This document shows, piece after piece, positions 1 through 8,850 of a stretch of DNA of 64,000 nt. A program made the position numbers and the translations under genes. The DNA is taken from assembly GCF_004025325.1 (NCBI RefSeq), contig NZ_RSFE01000002.1, forward strand, positions 248,001-312,000, in the 5' to 3' direction. How positions within the stretch are numbered: the first letter of the stretch is position 1; each line of letters opens with the position of its first letter. The DNA is from Pseudidiomarina gelatinasegens. GTDB lineage: Bacteria > Pseudomonadota > Gammaproteobacteria > Enterobacterales > Alteromonadaceae. The notes beneath the pieces are model-generated. The model did no database searches and had not been told where the DNA came from. It saw only the letters and a program-made list of their open reading frames with translations.

Positions 1-834
1 GTTATTCCTTATCCGCTTATTAATGAACTGTCGAAATTGGATCATGACGCTGAAATAAAAGTTGGCAGCTCAGTCAGCCCAAACATCTCGTTTTGGGCAT
101 TTAATACACAGCAACCACCATTTGATAATGTGCTGGTACGGCAAGCATTAGCACACGCAATTAACCGTCCTGCAATAATTCAAACCATTTATAACGGCAA
201 TGCGCGGTTGGCGACGGGTATGCTGCCAGAAACTTCATGGGCCTATAGCCCAGTGCAACAAACCTACCCGTACGACCCAGCAAAAGCGCGTGCTCTATTA
301 GAGCAGGCTGGATATCCAAATGGTTTCAGCATGTCAATTTGGGCCATGCCTGTGCAACGCGCTTACAACCCAAATGCGCACCGTATGGCCGAACTGATGC
401 AGTCCGACCTCGCTCAAGTTGGAGTGCAGGTCAACATCGTCAGCTACGAATGGAATACATTCCGTCAACGCCTTGTGGCCGGTGAGCACGATAGCGTATT
501 AATTGGCTGGGTTGCTGACAATGCCGACCCCGATAATTTCTTCCGGCCTATTTTAAGTTGTGCGGCTGCGCGCAGCGGGAATAACCGCGCGTTGTGGTGT
601 AACCCTGAGTTTGACCAACTGTTGGTGGATGCTATTGCTGAAAGTGATCTTGATCAGCGTAAACATTTATATCAGTTCGTTGAAGATATGGTAATGCAGC
701 ATGCACCGTTAGTGCCTATCGCGAACTCGCTGCGTTTTCAGGCGCACCGAGCTGATATCGAAGGCGTCGAATTGCCGCCGTATGGTGGCATCAACTTCCG
801 TTATGCACGGAGGGTGAACGATGTTCCGCTATAG
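1..834 (+). CDS. sapA: SapA-like peptide ABC transporter substrate-binding protein (5' partial)
   Basis: The frame is open from base 1, so the N-terminus and signal peptide lie outside the window. What remains (about 277 residues) is the C-terminal part of a family 5 (SBP_bac_5) periplasmic peptide-binding protein: the segment around FDNVLVRQALAHAINRP and the later 'DNADPDNFFRP' stretch are typical of the fold. The protein captures a peptide in the periplasm and hands it to the SapBC permease. It overlaps sapB by 14 bases and heads a sapABCDF operon. The SapA name rests on the neighbours, since DppA/OppA paralogues look alike over this region. Confidence 0.85.
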   Translation, partial: VIPYPLINELSKLDHDAEIKVGSSVSPNISFWAFNTQQPPFDNVLVRQALAHAINRPAIIQTIYNGNARLATGMLPETSWAYSPVQQTYPYDPAKARALLEQAGYPNGFSMSIWAMPVQRAYNPNAHRMAELMQSDLAQVGVQVNIVSYEWNTFRQRLVAGEHDSVLIGWVADNADPDNFFRPILSCAAARSGNNRALWCNPEFDQLLVDAIAESDLDQRKHLYQFVEDMVMQHAPLVPIANSLRFQAHRADIEGVELPPYGGINFRYARRVNDVPL

Positions 835-1849
835 TTTACGCCGCATGGTGTTGCTGTTGGTCACGCTGTGGCTACTAACGCTGTTAATTTTTGCGCTTAA
901 TTATTGGTACCCGGGTGACCCACTCACCAACATGACAGGTATCAAGTTCAGCGATACACTCGCCTACCAGCAAGCACTGGTAGCGCGTGGTTTTGACGGC
1001 AGCCTGCTCAGCCAATATTTCAGCTTTATGGCGCATTTGCTGCAAGGCGACTGGGGCGCCTCGATGGTAACCGAGCAACCAGTTTTTGCCGAAATCAAAC
1101 CATTGCTTGGCGCAACGCTTGAGTTAGGCCTACTGGCGATGTTGTTAGCGATTGTGTTGGGTATTCCACTCGGCGTGTATGCCGCCATACAGCAACGTGG
1201 CAAACTGGACCGACTCATTATGGGGCTAAGCTTAAGCGCCTATTCGATTCCAGTTTTTTGGCTGGCACAGCTGTTCATTTTATTATTTGCTGTAAAGCTT
1301 GGTTGGAGCCCAATATCCGGTCAAATCGATCCGCTGTATGCCATCGATATTAATACAGGCTCCATTCTCATCGATATCTGGTTGAGTGACTCTGATTATC
1401 GAATAGCAGCTTTCACTGATGCCCTTAATCACTTATGGGTGCCCGTAATCGTGCTATCGATAATGCCGCTCACCATGCTGATTCGAATTATGCGCAACGC
1501 CGTGCTTGATGTATTGCAACAAAACTTCATTAAAGCGGCGCGAGCACGCGGTTTAAGCGACAGCACCATTATGTTTCGGCATACATTGCCCAATGCAATG
1601 CAACCCGTGGTGCGTCAGCTGGGGCTGCAATTTAGTGTGTTAATGACCAACATTATTATCACTGAGGTGATATTTAACTGGCCAGGCCTCGGCAGCTGGC
1701 TGGTAAAAAGTATCTATGAACGTGATTTCCCGGTTATCCAAGGTGGCTTACTGGTACTTGCTTCCATCATTCTATTGGTCAATGTCATGGTTGATTTAGT
1801 GCATGCCTGGCGCTACCCGCACATTAGGAAGGAAATCGATGCCAAATAA
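821..1849 (+). CDS. sapB: SapB, peptide ABC transporter permease
   Basis: Inner-membrane permease of 342 residues, of the DppB/OppB class of binding-protein-dependent transporters. An N-terminal membrane anchor (about residues 9-27) is followed by a periplasmic stretch and a run of five further hydrophobic segments. The cytoplasmic coupling loop 'AARARGLSDSTIMFRHTLPNA' (EAA-like motif, about residues 243-263) contacts the ATPases. The start overlaps the end of sapA and the end overlaps sapC by 11 bases, so the permease pair is translationally coupled. It pairs with SapC to form the channel of a peptide importer; Sap systems are linked to antimicrobial peptide resistance and, in E. coli, to putrescine export. 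Confidence 0.9.
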   Translation: MFRYSLRRMVLLLVTLWLLTLLIFALNYWYPGDPLTNMTGIKFSDTLAYQQALVARGFDGSLLSQYFSFMAHLLQGDWGASMVTEQPVFAEIKPLLGATLELGLLAMLLAIVLGIPLGVYAAIQQRGKLDRLIMGLSLSAYSIPVFWLAQLFILLFAVKLGWSPISGQIDPLYAIDINTGSILIDIWLSDSDYRIAAFTDALNHLWVPVIVLSIMPLTMLIRIMRNAVLDVLQQNFIKAARARGLSDSTIMFRHTLPNAMQPVVRQLGLQFSVLMTNIIITEVIFNWPGLGSWLVKSIYERDFPVIQGGLLVLASIILLVNVMVDLVHAWRYPHIRKEIDAK

Positions 1850-2738
1850 CCGCAGTATTTATTACCAGTATCGAGAGCCTTCACCGCTACGCTCATTGTG
1901 GCTGCACATGAGTACCAACCCATTTGCGGTGGCCGCCATATACATATTTAGCTTTATGTTGCTGGCGATGATTTTATCGCCCTTGGTTGCGCCCTATAGC
2001 CCTGATGCTCAGTTTACTGATGTTATCTCGCAACCCCCAGCATGGCATGACGAAGGGCAAATTAGATTCTTATTCGGCACCGACGACTTAGGCCGCGACC
2101 TACTCTCACGGGTTTTAGCTGGCGCGGTTTACAGTCTTGGCTACCCGCTTATGGCGACCGCTGTCGCTGCACTAATTGGCATAACCATTGGTGCATGGGC
2201 AGGTATGAGCCGTGGTGTGCAATCCTCAACGCTGAACCATCTACTCGACGTTGTACTGTCGATACCATCTTTGCTGTTAGCCTTGGTAATTATTGCGATA
2301 TTAGGGCCTGCGCTACACAACGTTATGATTGCCATTACCTTGGTATTAATACCGCAGTTCATTCACAGCGTGCACAACGCTTTTTATGAAGAGCGCAACA
2401 AAGAGTACGTGATAGCGTCCAAACTGAATGGCTGCTCACGTTGGTATTTATTAACGCGTGTCATATTCCCGAATATTACGACTGTGGTTGTTATGCAAGT
2501 TACCTTTGCACTCTCAACGGCAATTTTAGATATCGCTGCGCTGGGCTTCCTCGGGCTTGGCGTGCAAGCCCCTGCCCCTGAGTGGGGCACCATGTTGGCG
2601 CGCAGCCTAGATCAAGTATATCTCGTTCCATGGACCATGATTTTGCCAGGCTTAGCCTTGTTTTTAACGGTGCTCTCGATTAACGTGCTCGGTGATAGTT
2701 TACGAGCTGCCATCCAAGAACGGGTACGGGGCACATGA
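1839..2738 (+). CDS. sapC: SapC, peptide ABC transporter permease
   Basis: Second permease of the Sap transporter (DppC/OppC class), 299 residues. I chose the ATG at 1839, preceded by a good AGGAAGGAA ribosome site, over an in-frame start 36 bases upstream. The family's N-terminal cytoplasmic segment and first membrane span (about residues 26-46) are followed by the conserved 'GTDDLGRDLLSRVLAG' motif and five more hydrophobic segments. The EAA-like loop ('ASKLNGCSRWYLLTRVIFPN') is in the C-terminal half. It overlaps sapB at its start and sapD by 4 bases (ATGA) at its end. Confidence 0.9.
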   Translation: MPNNRSIYYQYREPSPLRSLWLHMSTNPFAVAAIYIFSFMLLAMILSPLVAPYSPDAQFTDVISQPPAWHDEGQIRFLFGTDDLGRDLLSRVLAGAVYSLGYPLMATAVAALIGITIGAWAGMSRGVQSSTLNHLLDVVLSIPSLLLALVIIAILGPALHNVMIAITLVLIPQFIHSVHNAFYEERNKEYVIASKLNGCSRWYLLTRVIFPNITTVVVMQVTFALSTAILDIAALGFLGLGVQAPAPEWGTMLARSLDQVYLVPWTMILPGLALFLTVLSINVLGDSLRAAIQERVRGT

Positions 2739-3733
2739 GTAATATTCTTGATATTCGCAATCTCACCATCGAGCTAGAAACCAGCGCTGGTACTGTCAAA
2801 GTGCTGGATAAGCTGAGTTTGCAGCTCGCTGAAGGCGAAATTCATACGCTCGTTGGTGAGTCAGGCTCCGGTAAAAGTTTGCTGGCGAAAGCCATTATGG
2901 GCTTTATCAACCCACGTTGGAAAATCACCGCCGATCGCCTCTGGTGGCGCCATTATGATTTACTCGCATTAAACCCTGTGCAACGACGGATGATCACAGG
3001 CCGCGATATGGCCATGATTTTTCAAAACCCAGGAAGCTACCTCGACCCCAATACAAAACTTGGCAATCAGTTGCGAGAAACCATTCCGCAAAGCGAATTA
3101 AAAGGCATATATCTGCGTCGCAAGGCCAATCGTACCGTGCGCGCTGAACGCTTATTGCATCGGGTTGGCATCAAAGATGCTGAAAAAGTCATGAATAGCT
3201 ATCCGCATCAACTGTCAGAAGGTGTGGCGCAAAAAGTTAGCATTGCAATGGCAATTGCTCACAATCCCAAACTTCTGATAGCCGACGAGCCAACCACGGC
3301 GATGGAGCCAAACACCCGCAACCAAATTTATCGTTTGCTGGCAAAACTTAGCGCAAGTCAGGGCATGAGCATATTAATGATCACCCAAGATTTAACCTCT
3401 GTGATTCCTGAAAGCCAGCGCATGAGTCTGGTTTATTGCGGGCAGTTGATGGAAACTGGCCCCACTGAAAAAATTATGACCGAGCCGTTTCACCCGTATA
3501 CCGATGCCATGTTGCAAATGAGTTTCTTTAATAAAGAACTGGTACCCAAAACCCGTTTACCAACGTTAACTGGCGCCATTCCAACATTGCAGCATATGCC
3601 TATCGGTTGTCGTCTTGGTCCACGTTGCCCCAAATCGCGCCGTGCCTGCATTCATCAGCCACGCTTAAGCAAGGTCAAACAACATCAGTTTGCGTGTCAC
3701 TTCCCGCTTATCGAGGTGGAAACCCATGACTGA
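2735..3733 (+). CDS. sapD: SapD, peptide ABC transporter ATP-binding protein
   Basis: ABC ATPase of 332 residues that powers the SapBC permease from the cytoplasmic face. Walker A is GESGSGKSL near residue 42 and Walker B is LLIADEP. The signature loop reads LSEGVAQK rather than LSGGQ; this degenerate form is characteristic of SapD, as is the 'TAMEP' stretch after Walker B. The C-terminus carries the oligopeptide/dipeptide transporter extension with a Cys cluster (CRLGPRCPKSRRAC). It starts within sapC's stop (ATGA) and ends inside the sapF start region. Heterodimer with SapF is expected. Confidence 0.9.
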   Translation: MSNILDIRNLTIELETSAGTVKVLDKLSLQLAEGEIHTLVGESGSGKSLLAKAIMGFINPRWKITADRLWWRHYDLLALNPVQRRMITGRDMAMIFQNPGSYLDPNTKLGNQLRETIPQSELKGIYLRRKANRTVRAERLLHRVGIKDAEKVMNSYPHQLSEGVAQKVSIAMAIAHNPKLLIADEPTTAMEPNTRNQIYRLLAKLSASQGMSILMITQDLTSVIPESQRMSLVYCGQLMETGPTEKIMTEPFHPYTDAMLQMSFFNKELVPKTRLPTLTGAIPTLQHMPIGCRLGPRCPKSRRACIHQPRLSKVKQHQFACHFPLIEVETHD

Positions 3734-4526
3734 TTTGCTGGAAGTAAGAAATATAAGCAAATACTACAGCTATAAAAATGGCTGGCTTACACCGCAGCGT
3801 GTGTGCGCGCTTGAGCCGATTAGCTTTAGCGTGAAACGTGGTGAAACCATTGCCATAATGGGTGAAACCGGCTCAGGTAAATCGACTATTGCCAAGTTGA
3901 TTTCGGGTGCTGAGGTTCCAAGTTCAGGCGAAATTTTCTTAAATGGCGAATTGTTAGACCCTAACAATCATCAACAGCGTTGTCGTGAAATTCGTATGAT
4001 ATTTCAAGACAGCTTACGCTCGTTAAACCCGCAGTTAACCATTGGTAAACAATTGTTAGAATCGCTTCTCTTTAACACCAAATGGAGCGCTGCAGAACAA
4101 CAAGAACACGTTTACGTCACGTTACAGAAAGTTGGTTTATTGCCAGACCATTTTGATTTTTACCCACACATGTTGTCCAGCGGTCAACAACAACGGGTAT
4201 GTATTGCACGGGCCATTATCCTTGAACCGCAAATTATTGTGGCAGATGAAGCCTTCGCTGCACTGGACCCATCGATTAGAGCTCAAATCATTAACTTGAT
4301 CCTCGATCTTCAAGAAGATATGGGTATTTCGTTCATTTTCGCCTCACATTCACCGGAGATTGTGAAGCACGTTGCTGACAAGATATTAATAATGCATCGT
4401 GGTAAAATGATCGAGTTTGACTCAACACAGGCGCTACTTACAAACCCGAAACAGCAATTGACTAAAATGTTGCTGCAATCGGAACAACTTAATAAAGCGC
4501 TTAAACACACAACAACACAGGAGTAA
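3726..4526 (+). CDS. sapF: SapF, peptide ABC transporter ATP-binding protein
   Basis: Second ABC ATPase of the Sap transporter, 266 residues from the ATG at 3726. An upstream in-frame ATG at 3690 would bury the start deep in sapD and add a basic tail with no family counterpart. Walker A is GETGSGKST; the signature is LSSGQQQR; Walker B is IIVADEAFAALDP, with the 'DEA' form typical of SapF rather than DEP. It overlaps sapD by 8 bases. It lacks the long Cys-containing C-terminal extension seen in SapD. putP follows after 4 bases and may be cotranscribed. Confidence 0.9.
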   Translation: MTDLLEVRNISKYYSYKNGWLTPQRVCALEPISFSVKRGETIAIMGETGSGKSTIAKLISGAEVPSSGEIFLNGELLDPNNHQQRCREIRMIFQDSLRSLNPQLTIGKQLLESLLFNTKWSAAEQQEHVYVTLQKVGLLPDHFDFYPHMLSSGQQQRVCIARAIILEPQIIVADEAFAALDPSIRAQIINLILDLQEDMGISFIFASHSPEIVKHVADKILIMHRGKMIEFDSTQALLTNPKQQLTKMLLQSEQLNKALKHTTTQE

Positions 4527-4530
4527 TGCT

Positions 4531-6057
4531 TTGGAAACAGGTACGCTCGTTTCGCTAGCACTCTATTTTATCGCGATGCTTGGCATCGGTTTATACGCCT
4601 ACAAAAAATCAACTTCAGATATTTCTGGCTACATGCTCGGCGGCCGTAAACTTGGCCCTGGCGTAACGGCGCTTTCCGCCGGCGCGTCAGACATGAGCGG
4701 TTGGATGTTAATGGGTCTACCCGGCGCTATTTATGTTTCGGGTGTGTCACAACTGTGGATAGCTGTGGGCTTGTTGGTCGGCGCCTACCTCAACTACATT
4801 ATTGTAGCCCCAAGGTTGCGTACATATACTGAAGTCGCCAATGACTCAATTACAATTCCAGACTACTTTGCTAACCGCTTTGACGACAAAGCACGCATGC
4901 TTCGTGTGTTTTCTTCAGTAGTTATTATCATCTTTTTCACCTTGTACACCTCAGCTAGCTTAGTTGCCGGTGGCAAGCTGTTTGCCAGTTCAGCATTTGG
5001 TTTAGATTACAGCCTCGGCTTGTGGGTCACAGCGGGTGTTGTTTGTGCCTATACCCTATTTGGAGGCTTTTTAGCAGTATCCATGACCGACTTTGTACAA
5101 GGTTGCATCATGTTTGTTGCCTTAGTCTTGGTGCCCATCGTCGCTATTTTCGACCTCGGTGGTATCGGACAAGTCACTAACACGGTTGAAACGTTGAACC
5201 CAGATTTTCTCCAGTTTTTCCGTGACGCATCCATAGCCGACCCAATGTTAAATCAATTGTCATTCTTGGGGGTTATCTCCCTACTGGCATGGGGTTTAGG
5301 CTATTTCGGCCAGCCACACATCATCGTGCGTTTCATGGCAATTCGTTCAATAAAAGATGTTCCAAAAGCACGCCGTATCGGTATCGTTTGGATGTTCTTC
5401 TCAATTATTGGCGCCATGGTTACCGGTTTTGTGGGTATTGCTTATGTCGCAGAGACTAAAATGCAGTTAAATGATGCAGAAACAATCTTCATTATTTTCT
5501 CGCAGTTCCTGTTTCATCCGTTAATTTCAGGTTTCTTATTAGCGGCCATACTAGCAGCCATTATGAGCACCATTTCATCGCAGCTATTGGTTACTTCAAG
5601 TTCACTGACTGAAGACTTCTATAAGGCTTTCTTACGTCGTGACGCAAGTGATAAAGAACTGGTAACTGTTGGTCGCCTGTCGGTATTGCTGGTGTCCTTA
5701 GTCGCTATTTATTTAGCTTGGGACCCAGACAATACAATTTTAGGTTTGGTTGCTAACGCTTGGGCAGGTTTCGGTGCCGCGTTTGGTCCGGTGATTATCC
5801 TAAGTCTATTCTGGAAACGTATGAACCGTCACGGCGCATTAGCCGGTATGGTGACAGGTGCGGCGACAGTATTATTCTGGATATATGCACCGGTATTGGA
5901 AGGCGGTGCAACGCTCAGTACCATCGTCTACGAAATCATTCCAGGCTTTATTGTTAGCACACTGGCTGTGGTTGTTTTCAGCCGTATGACGGCTGAGCCT
6001 AATCAAGCCTTACAAGATACGTTTGACGAGATGGAAAAAGTCATCCATCAGCAGTAA
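4531..6057 (+). CDS. putP: PutP sodium/proline symporter
   Basis: Sodium:solute symporter family (SSS) protein, 508 residues, importing proline with Na+ across the inner membrane. About 13 hydrophobic segments run through the protein. Diagnostic stretches are 'GGRKLGPGVTALSAGASDMSGWMLMGLPG' in the first third (split here by role: substrate and Na+ site around SAGASDMSGW) and 'STISSQLLVTSSSLTEDFYK' in the Na+ site of the later half. The start is a TTG at 4531, with AGGAG at 4519-4523; the nearby ATG at 4526 is out of frame. It sits 4 bases after sapF and ends at a strong terminator. Confidence 0.93.
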   Translation: METGTLVSLALYFIAMLGIGLYAYKKSTSDISGYMLGGRKLGPGVTALSAGASDMSGWMLMGLPGAIYVSGVSQLWIAVGLLVGAYLNYIIVAPRLRTYTEVANDSITIPDYFANRFDDKARMLRVFSSVVIIIFFTLYTSASLVAGGKLFASSAFGLDYSLGLWVTAGVVCAYTLFGGFLAVSMTDFVQGCIMFVALVLVPIVAIFDLGGIGQVTNTVETLNPDFLQFFRDASIADPMLNQLSFLGVISLLAWGLGYFGQPHIIVRFMAIRSIKDVPKARRIGIVWMFFSIIGAMVTGFVGIAYVAETKMQLNDAETIFIIFSQFLFHPLISGFLLAAILAAIMSTISSQLLVTSSSLTEDFYKAFLRRDASDKELVTVGRLSVLLVSLVAIYLAWDPDNTILGLVANAWAGFGAAFGPVIILSLFWKRMNRHGALAGMVTGAATVLFWIYAPVLEGGATLSTIVYEIIPGFIVSTLAVVVFSRMTAEPNQALQDTFDEMEKVIHQQ

Positions 6058-6072
6058 TACGAAAACTGCATA

Positions 6073-6100
6073 AAAAAGGGCACCGTTCGGTGCCCTTTTT
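6073..6100. terminator. Bidirectional intrinsic terminator between putP and the patatin gene
   Basis: A 7-bp GC-rich stem (GGGCACC/GGTGCCC) with a GTTC loop is flanked by an A run on the left and a T run on the right. It therefore works for the converging transcripts from both sides. It lies 16 bases after the putP stop and 13 bases past the end of the patatin gene. Confidence 0.9.
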
Positions 6101-6112
6101 CGTTATTCGTTA

Positions 6113-7132
6113 TTAACCACGCCGTTCCGCGAATAGCTGAAGTTCCGATAAAATAAAGTCCTTCATTCGCATTGTTGTCTCGTAGCCGACATCAATGGCT
6201 TCGCTACCACGCTCAAACTCCATTAGGCTAATATGGCCCAACTTCGGCTGGATAAGTATATCTGGCGGATCGCCTGCCAACCGTGCCTTGGTTATACGTT
6301 CTTGCATGATATCGATAGACCCGGCCATTACTCCAAGCATTCCTGGAGCTTTGTAAGATTGACCATTAAACTTCTCTTTCATTGAATCCCAGTACTGTTG
6401 GCTGGTAGAAAGAAAGCTCTTAAAGAAGCCCTCATCAGCCTCTTCGCTCGGGTCATAGCCTTCGCTTGACTCTGTGTTAGCTGGGGTTATATGACCATGC
6501 AAATCGGCCTGTGGTTCGGTTTGTCGATCATGACCCGGCGCCAGATACTTGCTGCGTGCCTCAACTGCTGTTGTCGTAAGCTGCGAGTTAAGGTTTACCG
6601 CAATCACAAAATCAGCACCTAATGCCCGGCACAATGAAACCGGCACGGGGTTTACTAAGCCGCCATCCACTAACCAACGCCCATCAACGCCTGCCGGCGC
6701 TAATAAGCCTGGCATTGAACAAGATGCGCGCGAAGCCTGATAAACGTCGCCTTTACGCAACCAAATTTCACGCCCGGTAAATAAGTCAGTCGCGACAGCG
6801 CCGTAAGTAATTGGCATGTCTTCGATATTTATAGCGCCAAATAAGTCGCGGGCATGCCCGAAAACCTTTTCACCTTGAATGATGCCGCCATGACTGAAGC
6901 CAAAATCTAAGAGGTTAAACACTTCCCAGCGGCCCATATCACGAACCCACTTCTCAAGGTCATCGAGTCGGCCAGAAGCAAAACCGGCCCCCACAAGGGA
7001 GCCGATTGAAGTGCCTGCGACCATGTTAACTTCAATACCCATGTCTTGAAGGGCTTTAATCACACCAATGTGTGACCACCCTCGTGCAGCTCCTGAGCCA
7101 AGAGCTAATGAGACTTGAACATATTTACTCAT
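6113..7132 (-). CDS. Patatin-like phospholipase family protein (RssA/NTE type)
   Basis: A 339-residue patatin-domain hydrolase. The oxyanion loop is GSGAARGW (about residues 12-19), the nucleophile elbow GTSIG (Ser about 42) and the catalytic Asp sits in VDGGLVNPVPVS (about residue 155), completing the Ser-Asp dyad. No signal peptide is visible, so it is probably cytoplasmic or peripherally membrane-bound. An insert of roughly 55 polar residues (from about residue 200) separates the catalytic domain from the C-terminal helices. The likely activity is on acyl lipids, but the substrate is unknown; E. coli RssA is the nearest named relative. It lies 36 bases downstream of recA with no terminator between. 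Confidence 0.85.
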   Translation of the reverse strand: MSKYVQVSLALGSGAARGWSHIGVIKALQDMGIEVNMVAGTSIGSLVGAGFASGRLDDLEKWVRDMGRWEVFNLLDFGFSHGGIIQGEKVFGHARDLFGAINIEDMPITYGAVATDLFTGREIWLRKGDVYQASRASCSMPGLLAPAGVDGRWLVDGGLVNPVPVSLCRALGADFVIAVNLNSQLTTTAVEARSKYLAPGHDRQTEPQADLHGHITPANTESSEGYDPSEEADEGFFKSFLSTSQQYWDSMKEKFNGQSYKAPGMLGVMAGSIDIMQERITKARLAGDPPDILIQPKLGHISLMEFERGSEAIDVGYETTMRMKDFILSELQLFAERRG

Positions 7133-7168
7133 GGTTACAACGTCCTGATATTTCTAAAAGATGAAAGC

Positions 7169-8257
7169 TTAAATAAGATCATCATCCATCATAGCATCAT
7201 CTTTGCTCGCAGCAATTGCTGCAGCTTCAGCTGCGGCAGCTTCGCGCCCTGCTTTGCCTGTTTTAACCGGCTTCGCAAGCAGTTGCTCACGAATTTGTTT
7301 TTCAATATCTGCAGCCACAGATGGATTATCAATCATATATTTCATGGCGTTTGCTTTGCCTTGACCGATTTTGTCACCTTTGTAGCTATACCAAGCACCA
7401 GCTTTATCAACAATTTTCTGCTTAACACCAAGATCAATCAACTCACCCTCTTTCGAGATACCCGAGCCGTACATGATTTGGAATTCCGCTTGCTTAAATG
7501 GTGGTGCCACTTTGTTTTTCACAACTTTAACGCGGGTTTCATTACCGACAACCTCGTCACCTTCTTTCACAGCACCGATACGGCGGATGTCCAAACGTAC
7601 TGACGAATAAAACTTCAACGCGTTACCACCGGTTGTGGTTTCTGGGTTACCAAACATTACGCCAATTTTCATGCGTATTTGGTTGATAAAAATACACAAG
7701 CTATTTGATTTCTTAATGTTGGCAGTCAGTTTTCGTAGTGCTTGCGACATGAGTCGCGCCTGCAAACCAACATGGCTGTCGCCCATTTCGCCTTCAATTT
7801 CAGCTCTTGGTGTTAATGCAGCAACCGAGTCAACAATCACCACGTCAACAGCATTTGAACGTACGAGCATGTCGCAAATTTCAAGCGCCTGTTCGCCGGT
7901 ATCCGGCTGTGAAACAAGAAGTTCGTCAACGTTTACGCCTAGTTTCTCGGCATAAATTGGGTCAAGTGCATGCTCAGCATCCACGAACGCACAGGTTTTA
8001 CCTTTCTTCTGCGCTTCGGCAATAACTTGCAACGTTAATGTTGTTTTACCACTCGACTCTGGGCCGTATATTTCAACCACACGGCCAAATGGAAGCCCAC
8101 CAATACCTAATGCAATATCGAGGGTAAGTGAACCGGTAGAGACTGAATCAATGTCCATCGCTTGGTTATCGCCCAAGCGCATAATTGAACCCTTACCGAA
8201 TTGACGTTCAATCTGGCCTAATGCTGCGTCGAGTGCTTTTTGTTTATCGTTGCTCAT
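7169..8257 (-). CDS. recA: RecA recombinase
   Basis: DNA strand-exchange protein and SOS co-protease, 362 residues. Walker A (GPESSGKTT), the L1/L2 DNA-binding loops ('GEMGDSHVG', '[21 protein letters not shown]') and an acidic C-terminal tail ([10 protein letters not shown]) are all present. I chose the ATG at 8257: the other in-frame ATG at 8281 would lie only a few bases from the transcription start predicted from the promoter at 8292-8319, and adds residues absent from homologues. Expression should be SOS-controlled by LexA. recX, which commonly follows recA, is not here. Confidence 0.97.
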   Translation of the reverse strand: MSNDKQKALDAALGQIERQFGKGSIMRLGDNQAMDIDSVSTGSLTLDIALGIGGLPFGRVVEIYGPESSGKTTLTLQVIAEAQKKGKTCAFVDAEHALDPIYAEKLGVNVDELLVSQPDTGEQALEICDMLVRSNAVDVVIVDSVAALTPRAEIEGEMGDSHVGLQARLMSQALRKLTANIKKSNSLCIFINQIRMKIGVMFGNPETTTGGNALKFYSSVRLDIRRIGAVKEGDEVVGNETRVKVVKNKVAPPFKQAEFQIMYGSGISKEGELIDLGVKQKIVDKAGAWYSYKGDKIGQGKANAMKYMIDNPSVAADIEKQIREQLLAKPVKTGKAGREAAAAEAAAIAASKDDAMMDDDLI

Positions 8258-8291
8258 GATAATGTCCGTCTTGTTGGTCATGTTGTAACTA

Positions 8292-8319
8292 AGTTTACTG
8301 TAAATTTATACAGTATCAA
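8292..8319 (-). promoter_or_regulatory. recA promoter with LexA operator
   Basis: Read on the minus strand: -35 TTGATA (8319-8314), a perfect SOS box CTGTATAAATTTACAG (8313-8298, fits CTG-N10-CAG), and -10 TAAACT (8297-8292). The operator forms the whole 16-bp spacer, the layout of the E. coli recA promoter. The -35 overlaps the stop codon of pncC (8318-8316). Confidence 0.93.
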
Positions 8320-8798
8320 GTAATTTTTTCAAAACTCCGTAACGCCTCGTAAATAGTGGCCTTACGAACTTGTGCTCTACTTCCATCAAATAATTGATGC
8401 CACGTTATACAGTGGTTTTCCCACGCTAAGCCAAACCAGACTAATCCTACTGGCTTCTCAACCGTACCACCTTCAGGCCCTGCCACACCGGTAACAGCAA
8501 TAGCCACATCAACACCACTGTTAGCTAATGCGCCACGTGCCATCGCCTCAGCAGTTTCAGCCGATACCGCGCCGTGCTGCGCAAGCACAAAGTTTGGCAC
8601 ATCCAACAGATGATGCTTCAAGGTATTGCTATAGGTAATAAAGCCACCGGCAAACCAAGCTGAGCTACCCGGAATCGAACTGATAGCATAACCGATTCCG
8701 CCACCCGTGCAGGATTCTGCTGTGGCGATTTTCCAGTTGCGTTGCTGCAACCAGCGGCCTAAATCTACTGCTAAATCGTGACGTGTTTGTGATACCAT
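8316..8798 (-). CDS. pncC: PncC (CinA C-terminal domain) nicotinamide-nucleotide amidase
   Basis: A 160-residue CinA-C domain protein that deamidates nicotinamide mononucleotide to nicotinate mononucleotide, recycling pyridine nucleotide in the cytoplasm. Family marks are '[15 protein letters not shown]', '[17 protein letters not shown]', '[12 protein letters not shown]' and '[18 protein letters not shown]'. The ATG at 8798 has an AAGGA ribosome site; a longer frame reaching 8942 would overlap mutS and adds a non-conserved tail. Only the C-terminal domain is present, as in E. coli PncC. It lies directly upstream of recA, and its stop is inside the recA promoter. Confidence 0.92.
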   Translation of the reverse strand: MVSQTRHDLAVDLGRWLQQRNWKIATAESCTGGGIGYAISSIPGSSAWFAGGFITYSNTLKHHLLDVPNFVLAQHGAVSAETAEAMARGALANSGVDVAIAVTGVAGPEGGTVEKPVGLVWFGLAWENHCITWHQLFDGSRAQVRKATIYEALRSFEKIT

Positions 8799-8850
8799 TT
8801 GCTTATTCCTTGATACGCGGTATATCGACTCTATACGGATAATAACAGGC

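Noticed and set aside
7115-7603. Plus-strand frame of 162 codons opposite recA
   Set aside because: It lies antisense to recA with no domain or ribosome site; recA is unmistakable in the other strand.
8258-8281. RecA start at the upstream ATG (8281)
   Set aside because: It would lie about 4 bases from the predicted transcription start and extends beyond the usual N-terminus.
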